From NCBI GenBank assembly GCA_030672605.1, contig DAOVGE010000142.1, positions 1-19,372 of the forward strand: 19,372 nucleotides of DNA, written 5' to 3'. Positions 7,715 to 14,389 of this stretch are shown here, piece by piece. Within the stretch, counting starts at the first letter, position 1; each line of letters opens with the position of its first letter. Below the pieces are notes generated by a model. The model was given only the letters and a program-made list of their open reading frames with translations, ran no database searches and was not told the DNA's origin. The DNA comes from Methanosarcinales archaeon. Its GTDB lineage: Archaea > Halobacteriota > Methanosarcinia > Methanosarcinales > Methanogasteraceae. The translations under genes and the position numbers were made by a program.

Positions 7715-9430
7715 ATGCCGATCACACCGCTCGTACTGCTGCTCTGGTGCTCACTTGCAGCAGGCGATTGTTGTGTAGAGGAGACATGGATCTGCGAGGG
7801 AGTTCACCACATCGATATGAGCGAGCGCGCTGTTATCGGTGATTACACCATAAAATTAAGAGATATCGACAATAACAGCGCTGTTTTGGTTCTGTACCAT
7901 AGAACACAATTCAAGGACATCTACACCATGGCAGATGGCGATACCGAGACGTACTTTGATCAATTCAGAATAACAGCCCTCCGAATCGAGAATGAGTCTG
8001 CGACAGTTGAGGCATACAGGTACGGAAAGGAGAGGCTCTGGGTGAGAGAGTGCGCAACCAGACTGAAGATCGGCGAAAACATCTCAGCAGGCGACTACCT
8101 GATACACGTCATCGATTTCGAGAGTGGAACTGTTGCTCTGGGAATCTACGCGAATGGCACCCATCTTGCGTCAGACAGGTTCGATGTTGGTGAGTCGCGC
8201 ATCTACGATGAGACGCTGAAGGTGCGCCTCAGATACCTGGAGGGTGATCACTGCATAATCGAAGCGTACCTGCGGTTATCAACCGATCTCGTCATGAGAA
8301 TCGATACGCTCAATGTATACCAACCGGACCAGGTGATCCAGTGCAGCGTGAATATCCAAAATGTTGGTCTCCCGATTCGAAACGCCGTTCTCGAGGTTGT
8401 AGCAGACGAACAGAACTTTACCATGCACTATCCGGTGATCGATTCGAATGACACCTTTGATGTAGCCATTTATCCACCGGTTCTGCCATATCAGTCGAAT
8501 CTATCGATTGTTGCAAACTTAACCTGGTGTATCTGGAACGGGGATGATTACTCTGCGAATTGTACGCGTACCGTTGTGATAACACCATACATCATAGCCG
8601 CAAAATCGGTCACTCCGGACGAACTGAACCTGCCCGAATCTGTGATGATCGCAATCACTCTTAAAAATGTGGGATTTACAGATACAGAGGTCAGACTTAC
8701 AGACAGCCTGCCGGAAGGCTTTGAGACTGGTTTAACCACCGAATGGACGCTTCAGCTGGTACCTAACCAGCCGCAACAGATCACGTACCATAGCTCCCCG
8801 AAGGACGCGGGAACATTCGTAATTCCGGCATGCAGAGCAGAGTATGGAGATTATGCCGTGTTCTCGCATCCGTGCAGAATTACGGTGCATGGACCGTCGA
8901 TTACGGCGACGAAGACCGTGCTGGATACGCTTGATAGCCATACCAAGAAGGTGCTGATAAGAATCGAGAATCGGGGCGATCGTGCTGCCGGAGTTGAGCT
9001 TACCGATACGGTTCCTCCGGGAATCGCTGTGATCAGCGGCGAAACCGGGTGGCAGGGACAGATGCTTCCAGGCGAGGCGTATAACCATTCATACATCATC
9101 CAGTTCGAGGATATGGAATCGCTGCCCCCTGCAACAATTGAGGTAACAGACGGTTATGATTACCACGGAATCGTGGAATCGAACGCGATTGGTGGTGCAG
9201 AGGAGACGGCTGAATCAGAGGAAGAGATAGAGACCACAGAGAATGAGAGTATAGGAAATGCTACGACTGCGATTACAGAGACCCAGTCCCGGTCTGCCAC
9301 ATCCGCGATGATCGGCAGCCGTGGTCTCATCGCACTGCTGATACAGATCTTTGCCGCATTTCTATGCATATTTCTCATGCCGATTGCAGCTGGCTACCTG
9401 ATACTGCGCAATCAGGGTGATTCTCTATGA
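7715..9430 (+). CDS. Secreted, C-terminally anchored protein with DUF11/CARDB-like domains
   Basis: A 571-residue protein. The signal peptide is MPITPLVLLLWCSLAAG. Two related beta-rich units of about 60 residues follow, about 40-101 (GDYTIKLRDIDNNSAVLVLY) and 119-182 (GDYLIHVIDFESGTVALGIY). A CARDB-like segment lies at about 190-290. Two DUF11-like domains follow, with the signatures LTDSLPEGFE and LTDTVPPGIAV. An acidic Thr/Glu linker (about 495-530) leads to a C-terminal transmembrane helix (about 538-562). Many NxS/T sequons fit an N-glycosylated surface protein. The arrangement of ectodomain plus C-terminal anchor matches archaeal S-layer-associated proteins, but no specific ligand can be inferred. 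The TGA overlaps the ATG of the next gene (ATGA, 9427-9430), indicating coupled translation with that membrane protein. The N-terminal duplicated units could be S-layer-like; I am unsure. Confidence 0.82.
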   Translation: MPITPLVLLLWCSLAAGDCCVEETWICEGVHHIDMSERAVIGDYTIKLRDIDNNSAVLVLYHRTQFKDIYTMADGDTETYFDQFRITALRIENESATVEAYRYGKERLWVRECATRLKIGENISAGDYLIHVIDFESGTVALGIYANGTHLASDRFDVGESRIYDETLKVRLRYLEGDHCIIEAYLRLSTDLVMRIDTLNVYQPDQVIQCSVNIQNVGLPIRNAVLEVVADEQNFTMHYPVIDSNDTFDVAIYPPVLPYQSNLSIVANLTWCIWNGDDYSANCTRTVVITPYIIAAKSVTPDELNLPESVMIAITLKNVGFTDTEVRLTDSLPEGFETGLTTEWTLQLVPNQPQQITYHSSPKDAGTFVIPACRAEYGDYAVFSHPCRITVHGPSITATKTVLDTLDSHTKKVLIRIENRGDRAAGVELTDTVPPGIAVISGETGWQGQMLPGEAYNHSYIIQFEDMESLPPATIEVTDGYDYHGIVESNAIGGAEETAESEEEIETTENESIGNATTAITETQSRSATSAMIGSRGLIALLIQIFAAFLCIFLMPIAAGYLILRNQGDSL

Positions 9431-9930
9431 AGATGCTGATTCTATCTGTGATATTATATTTGCTTTATAGCACGCTCGTCTTCATACTCCTGGTCAGGAT
9501 ATCGTCGCTAATCGCAGCAGTTGCGCTGCTCGGGATGCCTATACTCATAATCCTGATCGCGCCTGACATGTCCATCTCCTTTCTGGCGTATCAACATGCG
9601 GTGCTCGGCGACGGGATGATACCGATCAACAACCTCCATATCCTGCTCTTCATCTGGTCGTCGCTGCTTGCGATCATCCTGTACACCGAATTCATCACAT
9701 GGTATCTCGGGCGGGGCGCTGGCGGGGCACCCGGTGACGCGGGGGGTGCTGGCGACACTGGTGATGCTGAGAGTGATGCCATGGGTGGCGGTATGGATGA
9801 TGGTATGTTTGGTGGTGCGGGTAGTGAAATGGGTGACGATCTGATGGGTGGCGATGAACCGTTTGGCGATATGATGGGCGGTGAGGAAATATGGGGTGGC
9901 GGAGATGATGATATGCCACCACCATTTTAG
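9427..9930 (+). CDS. Three-helix membrane protein with Gly/Met/Asp-rich cytoplasmic tail
   Basis: A 167-residue protein. Three hydrophobic segments (about 3-25, 28-47 and 71-92) are followed, from about residue 96, by a 70-residue low-complexity tail made almost only of Gly, Met, Asp, Ala and Glu. Units such as MGGGMDDGMFGG, MGDDLMGGDEPFGD and MMGGEEIWGGGDDD are seen, ending MPPPF. I do not recognise a family. The tail resembles in composition the Gly-Met tails of chaperonins but is strongly acidic. It could be a disordered metal-binding or interaction tail; this is inference. It is coupled by ATGA overlap to the upstream ectodomain protein, so the two probably form a membrane complex. It is the only gene in the window that ends in TAG. 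Confidence 0.78.
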   Translation: MKMLILSVILYLLYSTLVFILLVRISSLIAAVALLGMPILIILIAPDMSISFLAYQHAVLGDGMIPINNLHILLFIWSSLLAIILYTEFITWYLGRGAGGAPGDAGGAGDTGDAESDAMGGGMDDGMFGGAGSEMGDDLMGGDEPFGDMMGGEEIWGGGDDDMPPPF

Positions 9931-9968
9931 GAGCTGTGCACAATTGACCTGGACAAAAGTAGGAGGAC

Positions 9969-9990
9969 CCGCAATCTGTGGTTTTTGCGG
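9969..9990. terminator. Stem-loop between convergent genes (possible terminator)
   Basis: CCGCAA (9969-9974) pairs with TTGCGG (9985-9990) around a 10-nt loop, in the 66-nt gap between the convergent membrane-protein and cupin genes. There is no clear T-run after it in either direction, so a terminator role is only suggested by position. Confidence 0.3.
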
Positions 9991-9996
9991 ATTCGT

Positions 9997-10368
9997 TCAT
10001 TCCGATAGTTCTTCGAGTTCTTCATCTTCCACCCGCCATGCCGGGTCAACGATGCAGAGAAATTCCAACTCACCAACACCAATGTTTTTTATCCTCTGAA
10101 CTGAGTTTGGAGGGATATAAATTACATGTCCGGCATGCAATTTCTCTTTTTCGTCATCTACATACATTTCGCCCACTCCTTGTAGCATGTAGTAGACCTC
10201 CGAACTCTTCAACCGGTGTGCGTGAGTGGTTTCGCCGGGTTTCACTGTTGCGTGAGCAAGACTGTATCTTGAAGTAACATCTTCATTCAGAGGACTTAAT
10301 AACTCCCTCAGGGTCGTATTATCGCCTGCGATCATTTTCTTGCATTTCTTCAGGTCTTTTATGAGCAT
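9997..10368 (-). CDS. Small cupin-domain protein
   Basis: A 123-residue single-domain cupin. Motif 1 is visible as GETTHAHRLKSSEVYYMLQG (His49, His51, Glu57) and motif 2 as GHVIYIPPNSVQRIKN. The motif 2 position that is usually a metal-binding His is Gln91, giving a His-His-Glu plus Gln ligand set. The C-terminus ends DPAWRVEDEE and is acidic. Such small cupins are variously sugar-phosphate isomerase-like or regulatory, and the substrate cannot be predicted. GGAGGT six bases before ATG 10368 supports the start. It is monocistronic and isolated between a convergent gene and a repeat-filled region. Confidence 0.88.
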   Translation of the reverse strand: MLIKDLKKCKKMIAGDNTTLRELLSPLNEDVTSRYSLAHATVKPGETTHAHRLKSSEVYYMLQGVGEMYVDDEKEKLHAGHVIYIPPNSVQRIKNIGVGELEFLCIVDPAWRVEDEELEELSE

Positions 10369-10440
10369 AAGGATACCTCCAGGTTTCTGGTGTCATACAG
10401 AGAATACCGATGTTGATGTGGTGACAGATATGAAATTTGC

Positions 10441-10525
10441 TGGTTCTGCTGTTTTCTGTGGTTTTCAATCTTTGCGCCCTCGCGTCTTTGCGTTTTTATT
10501 CTTTAATTTAACGAGAAGTACGTGT
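10441..10525. repeat. Family 1 repeat, terminal segment (copy D)
   Basis: TGGTTCTGCTGTTTTCTGTGG at the left edge and ATCTTTGCGCCCTCGCGTCTTTGCG inside are nearly the reverse complement of the right half of copy A (4259-4320). The opposite end is not nearby; the best candidate is the segment at 10781-10902. Confidence 0.6.
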
Positions 10526-10667
10526 TTAGCTATATTCAGCACCGGCATAAAATGCGCTTTTTATCGACAGACCGAAAACCGATGCTACCCACAAACAAGG
10601 GCATAAGTTTTACTCATACGATATAATCCAAATTTTTTAGCGTAATTTATGGAGTTTGTGGCAGCAT

Positions 10668-10742
10668 ATTCGTGTAATTCGAGATATTCGTATGTATTCG
10701 TGATTTTAACACGAATTGCACGAATAGACGAATCTCACGAAT
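10668..10742. repeat. ATTCGTG/CACGAAT hairpin repeat, family 2, copy 2
   Basis: It begins ATTCGTGTAATTCG (10668) and ends CACGAAT (10742), with internal ATTCGTATGTATTCGTG against CACGAATTGCACGAATAGACG around the spacer ATTTTAA. The outer 7 bp and the inner CACGAAT/ATTCGTG pair perfectly, so it should form a long hairpin. Confidence 0.75.
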
Positions 10743-10780
10743 TCGATAATCGGCGAGTTTGAAAAGCTCAGTTTGTGGCG

Positions 10781-10902
10781 GTGCGAAGTATGACGCAAAG
10801 TCGCAAAGTCGCAGAGACGAGAAAGTTGAAGAGAGATGCGCCCGCGTTTTTCACAGACGCGAGGGAGCTACCGTTAGCGACCACAGAATCCATCAGAATC
10901 AG
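10781..10902. repeat. Family 1 repeat, terminal segment (copy G)
   Basis: ACGCAAAGTCGCAAAGTCGC near the left and ACCACAGAATCCATCAGAATCAG at 10880-10902 match the right half of copies A and B. It lies in opposite orientation to 10441-10525, so together they look like one element split by the family 2 hairpin. Confidence 0.6.
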
Positions 10903-11012
10903 GAAATTTGCATCTACGATAATTATCATAAATCGCCCATTTTTTAGATGTTGCCTCAGTTACCACTTAATTTGAAGCGGATACATGTTCTGCATAGGTG
11001 TCCCGAATGTTT

Positions 11013-12311
11013 TCAGTCCCCAATGCCCCCTGCGTCCTTAAACCGCGCCTTGACCGCATCCGCATGAGCGTCCAGCCCCTCCGCGCTTGCTATCGCCACA
11101 ATCGTGTCCCTGATCTCTGATAACCCATCCTTGCTGATGATCTGGACGCTCGACTTCTTTGTAAAATAACCGACATTCAGACCCGAGTAAGTCCATGCGT
11201 GCCCCGCGGTGGGCAGCACATGGTTTGTGCCGGATGCATAATCGCCGGCTGAAACAGGAGCGTAATCGCCAACGAAGATCGAACCGACATTGTAAACGCT
11301 GTTCAGCACATTCAACGAATCCTTGACCATGATCTCGAGGTGTTCCGGTGCGAATGTGTTTGAAAACTCGACGCACTCATCAATCGAGTCGAAGATCAAA
11401 ATTGCGCCACGTTCGAGCGACTTCTGGATGATCTCTGATCGAAGAGCATCTGCCGCCTTTGACTCGATCAGTTCGAGCGTACCATCTGCAACCGCCTCGG
11501 ATGTTGTTGCAAGGACCGCTACGGCATTCGGATCATGCTCTGCCTGCGCTACCATGTCCGCTGCAATGAAATCAGGATGTGCAGTCTCATCTGCGATGAT
11601 CAGAACCTCAGAGGGTCCCGCAGGAAAGTCGATTCGGGTCGGAACCAGCATCTTTGCAGCGGTCACATACACGTTCCCGGGTCCAACGATCCTGTCAACC
11701 GCTGGCACGGTCTCTGTGCCGTAAGCCATCGCAGCGATCGCCTGAGCGCCACCGACGCAGAAGACCCGATCAACACCTGCAATCGATGCGGCAGCAAGCG
11801 TCAGCGGATGCACGCCCCCGTCGCCACCCGGAATCGGCGGGGTGCACATAACAACCTCCGGGACAGAGGCGACCTTCGCGGGAATGATTGTCATCAGCGC
11901 TGTTGACGGGTACGATGCCGTCCCGCCCGGGACATACGCTCCGATGCAGTCAAAAGGCGTCGTCTTCTGCCCGAGAACGATTCCGGGAGCAATCTCGCTC
12001 AACAAGAGGTCGGCTTCGAGCTGGGACTCGTGAAACCTCCTGATATTGTCAGCTGCAGTCTCGAGATGCCACAGAATTTCAGGGTCAACTATATCAAATG
12101 TCGCGGATATTGCATCTGCCGCAACCTCGATTGCGAAGAGCGAGACTGAATCGAACCGTTTTGTGCATTCGATCAATGCCGCGTCGCCTCTGGCAGCCAC
12201 ATCTTCAAGAATCTTCGAAACAGCCGGTTTCACATCCGTAATCTCGGACTCCCGGTTCAAAAGGGAGCTGAGTTCGGCATCGGTCAATAGTGCGTGGTGT
12301 TTTTTGAGCAT
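11013..12311 (-). CDS. hisD: Histidinol dehydrogenase
   Basis: A 432-residue cytosolic enzyme of the usual length. It catalyses the last two steps of histidine biosynthesis, the NAD-dependent four-electron oxidation of L-histidinol to L-histidine. Conserved features are the glycine-rich FCVGGAQAIAAMAYGT, RIVGPGNVYVTAAK and DFPAGPSEVL. Expected zinc ligands are Gln256 and His259 (AQAEHDP), Asp357 (SAGDYASG) and His416 (LDAHADAV). The catalytic Glu323-His324 pair is in FAPEHLEI. ATG 12311 is chosen because family members start just before this point. There is no Shine-Dalgarno, but a TATA-like element lies about 29 nt upstream, so a leaderless transcript is likely. No other his genes are in the window, as is common in archaea with dispersed histidine genes. 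A small glycine-rich insert (PIPGGDGGVHP, about 159-169) is notable. Confidence 0.97.
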   Translation of the reverse strand: MLKKHHALLTDAELSSLLNRESEITDVKPAVSKILEDVAARGDAALIECTKRFDSVSLFAIEVAADAISATFDIVDPEILWHLETAADNIRRFHESQLEADLLLSEIAPGIVLGQKTTPFDCIGAYVPGGTASYPSTALMTIIPAKVASVPEVVMCTPPIPGGDGGVHPLTLAAASIAGVDRVFCVGGAQAIAAMAYGTETVPAVDRIVGPGNVYVTAAKMLVPTRIDFPAGPSEVLIIADETAHPDFIAADMVAQAEHDPNAVAVLATTSEAVADGTLELIESKAADALRSEIIQKSLERGAILIFDSIDECVEFSNTFAPEHLEIMVKDSLNVLNSVYNVGSIFVGDYAPVSAGDYASGTNHVLPTAGHAWTYSGLNVGYFTKKSSVQIISKDGLSEIRDTIVAIASAEGLDAHADAVKARFKDAGGIGD

Positions 12312-12335
12312 AATTCTTTGTGGTGAGGAGGCATG

Positions 12336-12344
12336 ATAAATATT
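12336..12344 (-). promoter_or_regulatory. TATA element of hisD (leaderless promoter)
   Basis: AATATTTAT on the minus strand is centred about 29 nt before ATG 12311. The ATG is preceded by ACAAAGAATT with no Shine-Dalgarno. This suggests hisD has its own promoter even though the PfpI gene ends 63 nt upstream. Confidence 0.45.
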
Positions 12345-12374
12345 GGCTCTTGACAATTCACGTCGCACGAGACC

Positions 12375-12935
12375 TCAATTGCCAGAATATCCATGTTCAG
12401 CGTCGCCCGGCATGGAGATTGCTTCGGCGATCGCCCGTGCAAACGCCTCTGCAGCATGCGGACCCTCCGCGGTCACGATCCTGCCGTCCACAGCCACCGC
12501 ATTTCCGGTGTAGTTCGCCCCGTGGTCTGTTATGTACGCTACGCCACTACTGAAGACGGTCGCATTCTTTCCGGATAAGAGACCCGCTCCTGCCGGAATC
12601 ATCGGACCAAGACAGATCGCACCGACGATCTTTTCAGCACCATCTGCATCCGCTGCCAGCTTCAGATACGCGCCGTCCTCGTAGAGTTTATGTGATTCGA
12701 CACCCGACCCCCCGACAAAGACGACAGCATCGTAATCGCCAATAGTAATGCCGGATACGGGAAGATCAACAGATATAACCCCGCCGAACATCCCATTCGC
12801 AGTCCCTATCTTTTCAGAGGCTATCACAACCGTTGCCCCGTTCTCTTCGAGAAATTCCTTCGGGACGAAGAGTTCCTCATCCCTGAAATCCGATGGCGCT
12901 ATGACCATTAGTACCGTTTTATTGCTCAAATCCAT
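12375..12935 (-). CDS. DJ-1/PfpI family protein
   Basis: The domain has 186 residues and the DJ-1/PfpI (class I glutamine amidotransferase-like) fold. It shows VLMVIAPSDFRDEELFVPK with the conserved acidic residue (Glu21), VVFVGGSG, and the nucleophile-elbow motif GAICLGPMIPAGAGLLSGK with Cys108. The residue after the Cys is Leu, whereas in PfpI-type proteases it is a catalytic His; a protease role is therefore uncertain, and glyoxalase/deglycase or chaperone-like activity is possible. ATG 12935 has no good Shine-Dalgarno. The frame continues upstream through an in-frame TAG to an ATG at 13031 with a strong Shine-Dalgarno, and this extension encodes a lipoprotein-type signal (see next entry). 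The true product may therefore be a membrane-tethered lipoprotein, or this may be a leader-damaged gene still translated from the internal ATG. Confidence 0.88.
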   Translation of the reverse strand: MDLSNKTVLMVIAPSDFRDEELFVPKEFLEENGATVVIASEKIGTANGMFGGVISVDLPVSGITIGDYDAVVFVGGSGVESHKLYEDGAYLKLAADADGAEKIVGAICLGPMIPAGAGLLSGKNATVFSSGVAYITDHGANYTGNAVAVDGRIVTAEGPHAAEAFARAIAEAISMPGDAEHGYSGN

Positions 12936-13031
12936 GGTATCAGCCCTGATATTATTATCACGGTCTTCGGTAACACACCCGGATGCCTATGCACAGAGCA
13001 TCAGACATGTAATCGCTGCTATGTACTTCAT
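12936..13031 (-). other. In-frame lipoprotein-like leader of the DJ-1/PfpI gene interrupted by an amber codon
   Basis: ATG at 13031-13029 is preceded by GGAGG with a 6-nt spacer. It reads MKYIAAITCLMLCA, then TAG (12989-12987, codon 15), then ASGCVTEDRDNNIRADT, and runs directly into MDLSNKTVLMV of the DJ-1 domain in the same frame (ATG 12935 is codon 33). A basic residue, a hydrophobic core and the lipobox ASGC, followed by a polar linker, are exactly what a lipoprotein leader should look like. Either the TAG is read through (pyrrolysine or suppression), or it is a recent nonsense mutation, or it is a sequence error. Confidence 0.65.
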
Positions 13032-13130
13032 GTGCTCCCTCCAACTGCTCGTTACAATCAAACCAACAGGATAAAAACATTCCTCCGCGGGACTCACACC
13101 ACCGGACGTGATAGCACTGCCGAGAGAAAA

Positions 13131-13165
13131 TATTTAATAAATGCAGCACAATACTGATCGGTGAA
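13131..13165 (+). promoter_or_regulatory. Promoter and Shine-Dalgarno of the Trm112-like gene
   Basis: The TATA-like TATTTAATAA at 13131-13140 predicts a start near 13161. GGTGA at 13160-13164 is complementary to the archaeal 16S 3' end and lies 7 nt before ATG 13172. Confidence 0.45.
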
Positions 13166-13171
13166 TCAGAG

Positions 13172-13348
13172 ATGAAACGGGAACTGATGAATATTCTTGC
13201 CTGCCCTATATGCAAAGGCGATCTCGAGCTGACTGTGACTGAAGAAGATGACGAAATCATCGCAGGCACACTGCATTGCCAGAAATGCGATGAATACTAC
13301 CCGATTGAGGACGGCATACCAAACATGCTTCCGCCGGACCTACGTTGA
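13172..13348 (+). CDS. Trm112-like zinc protein (methyltransferase activator family)
   Basis: A 58-residue protein with MKRELMNILACPICKGDLEL at the start and LHCQKCDEYYPIEDGIPNM near the end. Two CxxC pairs (Cys11/Cys14 and Cys36/Cys39) form a zinc knuckle, and the YPIxDGIPxMLP tail is typical of Trm112. Family members are small obligate partners that stabilise and activate class I SAM methyltransferases acting on tRNA, rRNA or translation factors. The gene begins at ATG 13172 with a GGTGA Shine-Dalgarno. It abuts the next gene, which can start immediately after its TGA. A SAM methyltransferase on the opposite strand about 1 kb away (14390-15019) is a possible, unproven partner. Confidence 0.9.
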   Translation: MKRELMNILACPICKGDLELTVTEEDDEIIAGTLHCQKCDEYYPIEDGIPNMLPPDLR

Positions 13349-13936
13349 GTGACTGTGAGTGAAATGGATCAGAAAACCCCTCTGCAGCAGATCATTCTGA
13401 ATCGAACCCGGTTTAATTCCATCGAATTCACGGTCCGACATGCCGAGATGGTACTGCCCCGCGGCAGGGAACATGAATTCACAATCGAACTCGTCAATTA
13501 TGGCGCACCGACCCGGGTATATCTCGCGCCCAGCCACGAGATTGGGGGGGTCATCAAATTTCTGCAGAACGACCTCGTTGTGGCTGGTAAAACAGTAATC
13601 AGAGGGGTTGCATGCATCGATACGCAGCATAACGGGAGAATCTCCGTTACCATCGGATATGGCGCGAATACCGGCAGTTTCGATCTCGTGATGATTGCAA
13701 ATTCGGGTCCGCAGATCGATGTGGACCCCAGCCTCGCAATTCCCACCTCGCTCTCGGGACGTAACGTGTCGCAACGCGCGCCGATGACTCCGGCAATGAG
13801 CGCGATTGGTGTCTTGATCTTCGTTCTTGCGATCCTCTCGCTCCTCGGAATGCTGCCATCTTTCGTGGGCGTGGTCTCGGCGATATTGCTGCTGGTTCTA
13901 CTCATCACCTACGCCATATCGCCCCACATCGGATGA
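13349..13936 (+). CDS. Conserved-looking hypothetical protein with two C-terminal membrane helices
   Basis: A 195-residue protein. Residues about 15-125 form a soluble, beta-rich region, for example FTVRHAEMVLPRGREHEF and RISVTIGYGANTGSFDLV, like a small Ig-like or immunoglobulin-type adhesin fold. A short Pro/Ser linker follows, then two hydrophobic helices (about 150-168 and 171-190) near the C-terminus. I do not recognise the family. GTG 13349 directly follows the TGA of the Trm112 gene; ATG 13364 is an alternative start five codons in, and neither has a strong Shine-Dalgarno. The abutting arrangement suggests cotranscription and coupled translation with the Trm112-like gene. Function unknown. 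Confidence 0.78.
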   Translation: MTVSEMDQKTPLQQIILNRTRFNSIEFTVRHAEMVLPRGREHEFTIELVNYGAPTRVYLAPSHEIGGVIKFLQNDLVVAGKTVIRGVACIDTQHNGRISVTIGYGANTGSFDLVMIANSGPQIDVDPSLAIPTSLSGRNVSQRAPMTPAMSAIGVLIFVLAILSLLGMLPSFVGVVSAILLLVLLITYAISPHIG

Positions 13937-14389
13937 AGATCAACAAGATCAGAATATACCACTCCGCAAGTGTGATTTGGAACTCCGTATAGCCGCAACG
14001 GAGAGAACATAGCATGCAGAGATGGCGTTGGAGCGAAAAGGCATCGCTGTGTTCCCTGTTGCGGAAAATTGCAAAAAACAGTCTTACATAATATTGTGTG
14101 GATATCCACATATAAAACCACAAGATTACACAAGATTAACACAGAAATTTTCTGGTTCTGCCGTTTTCTGTGGTCGATAGCAGTAGCTCGCCCTCGTGTT
14201 GCAGCAATCGCGGGCGCCACTCCTTCGTCTCTGCGACTTTCTCGTTAAATCAGAGAAACGCAAGGGCGCAAAGGTTGGAAACCACAGAATCCATCAGAAT
14301 CAGGAAATTTTGTGAAAATCTGGGTAATCTTGTGGTTCATACCACAAGTTATTGAGCATATACAAAAAACAGATACGCTTTAGCATAAA
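13937..14389. other. Gene-free region with a complete nested palindromic repeat
   Basis: No coding sequence is supportable between the convergent hypothetical and methyltransferase genes. 14090-14340 is repeat copy B (described separately). 13937-14089 and 14341-14389 show nothing recognisable. Confidence 0.6.
14090..14340. repeat. Nested palindromic repeat, family 1, copy B (most complete copy)
   Basis: The outer inverted repeat is perfect over 14 bp: AACCACAAGATTAC at 14116-14129 against GTAATCTTGTGGTT at 14324-14337. The inner imperfect inverted repeat is TTCTGCCGTTTTCTGTGGT (left, from 14155) against ACCACAGAATCCATCAGAA (right, 14281-14299). The centre has TCGTCTCTGCGACTTTCTCG and AACGCAAGGGCGCAAAGG. 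A perfect 14-bp palindrome TGTGGATATCCACA (14097-14110) lies at the left edge. The left edge is shared with copy C (5992-6034) and the inner element with copy A (4148-4320). Confidence 0.8.

Larger units (their letters stand above)
10369..11012. other. Gene-free region packed with palindromic repeats
   Basis: No coding sequence is supportable. It contains a family 1 left part (10441-10525), a family 2 hairpin (10668-10742) and a family 1 right part (10781-10902). The rest (about 10526-10665 and 10903-11012) is AT-rich with nothing recognisable. Confidence 0.6.

Noticed and set aside
9928..10008. Readthrough of the TAG ending the Gly/Met-tail protein, as a second recoded amber
   Set aside because: The extension is about 25 unrelated residues ending at another TAG, runs into the end of the convergent cupin gene, and shows no domain. 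Ordinary termination is more likely.
10080..10110. Missing metal ligand (Gln91 for His) in the cupin as evidence of inactivation
   Set aside because: Gln at this place may be normal for this small cupin subgroup, and the other ligands are intact; I do not treat it as decay.
10668..10742. Possible CRISPR repeats in the ATTCGTG-rich tracts
   Set aside because: The motifs are unevenly spaced, in both orientations, and form one hairpin; there are no regular spacers and no cas genes.
12958..13269. Minus-strand frame of 103 codons upstream of the DJ-1 gene
   Set aside because: It is in a different frame from the lipoprotein-like leader, lies antisense over the Trm112 gene, and has no supporting features.
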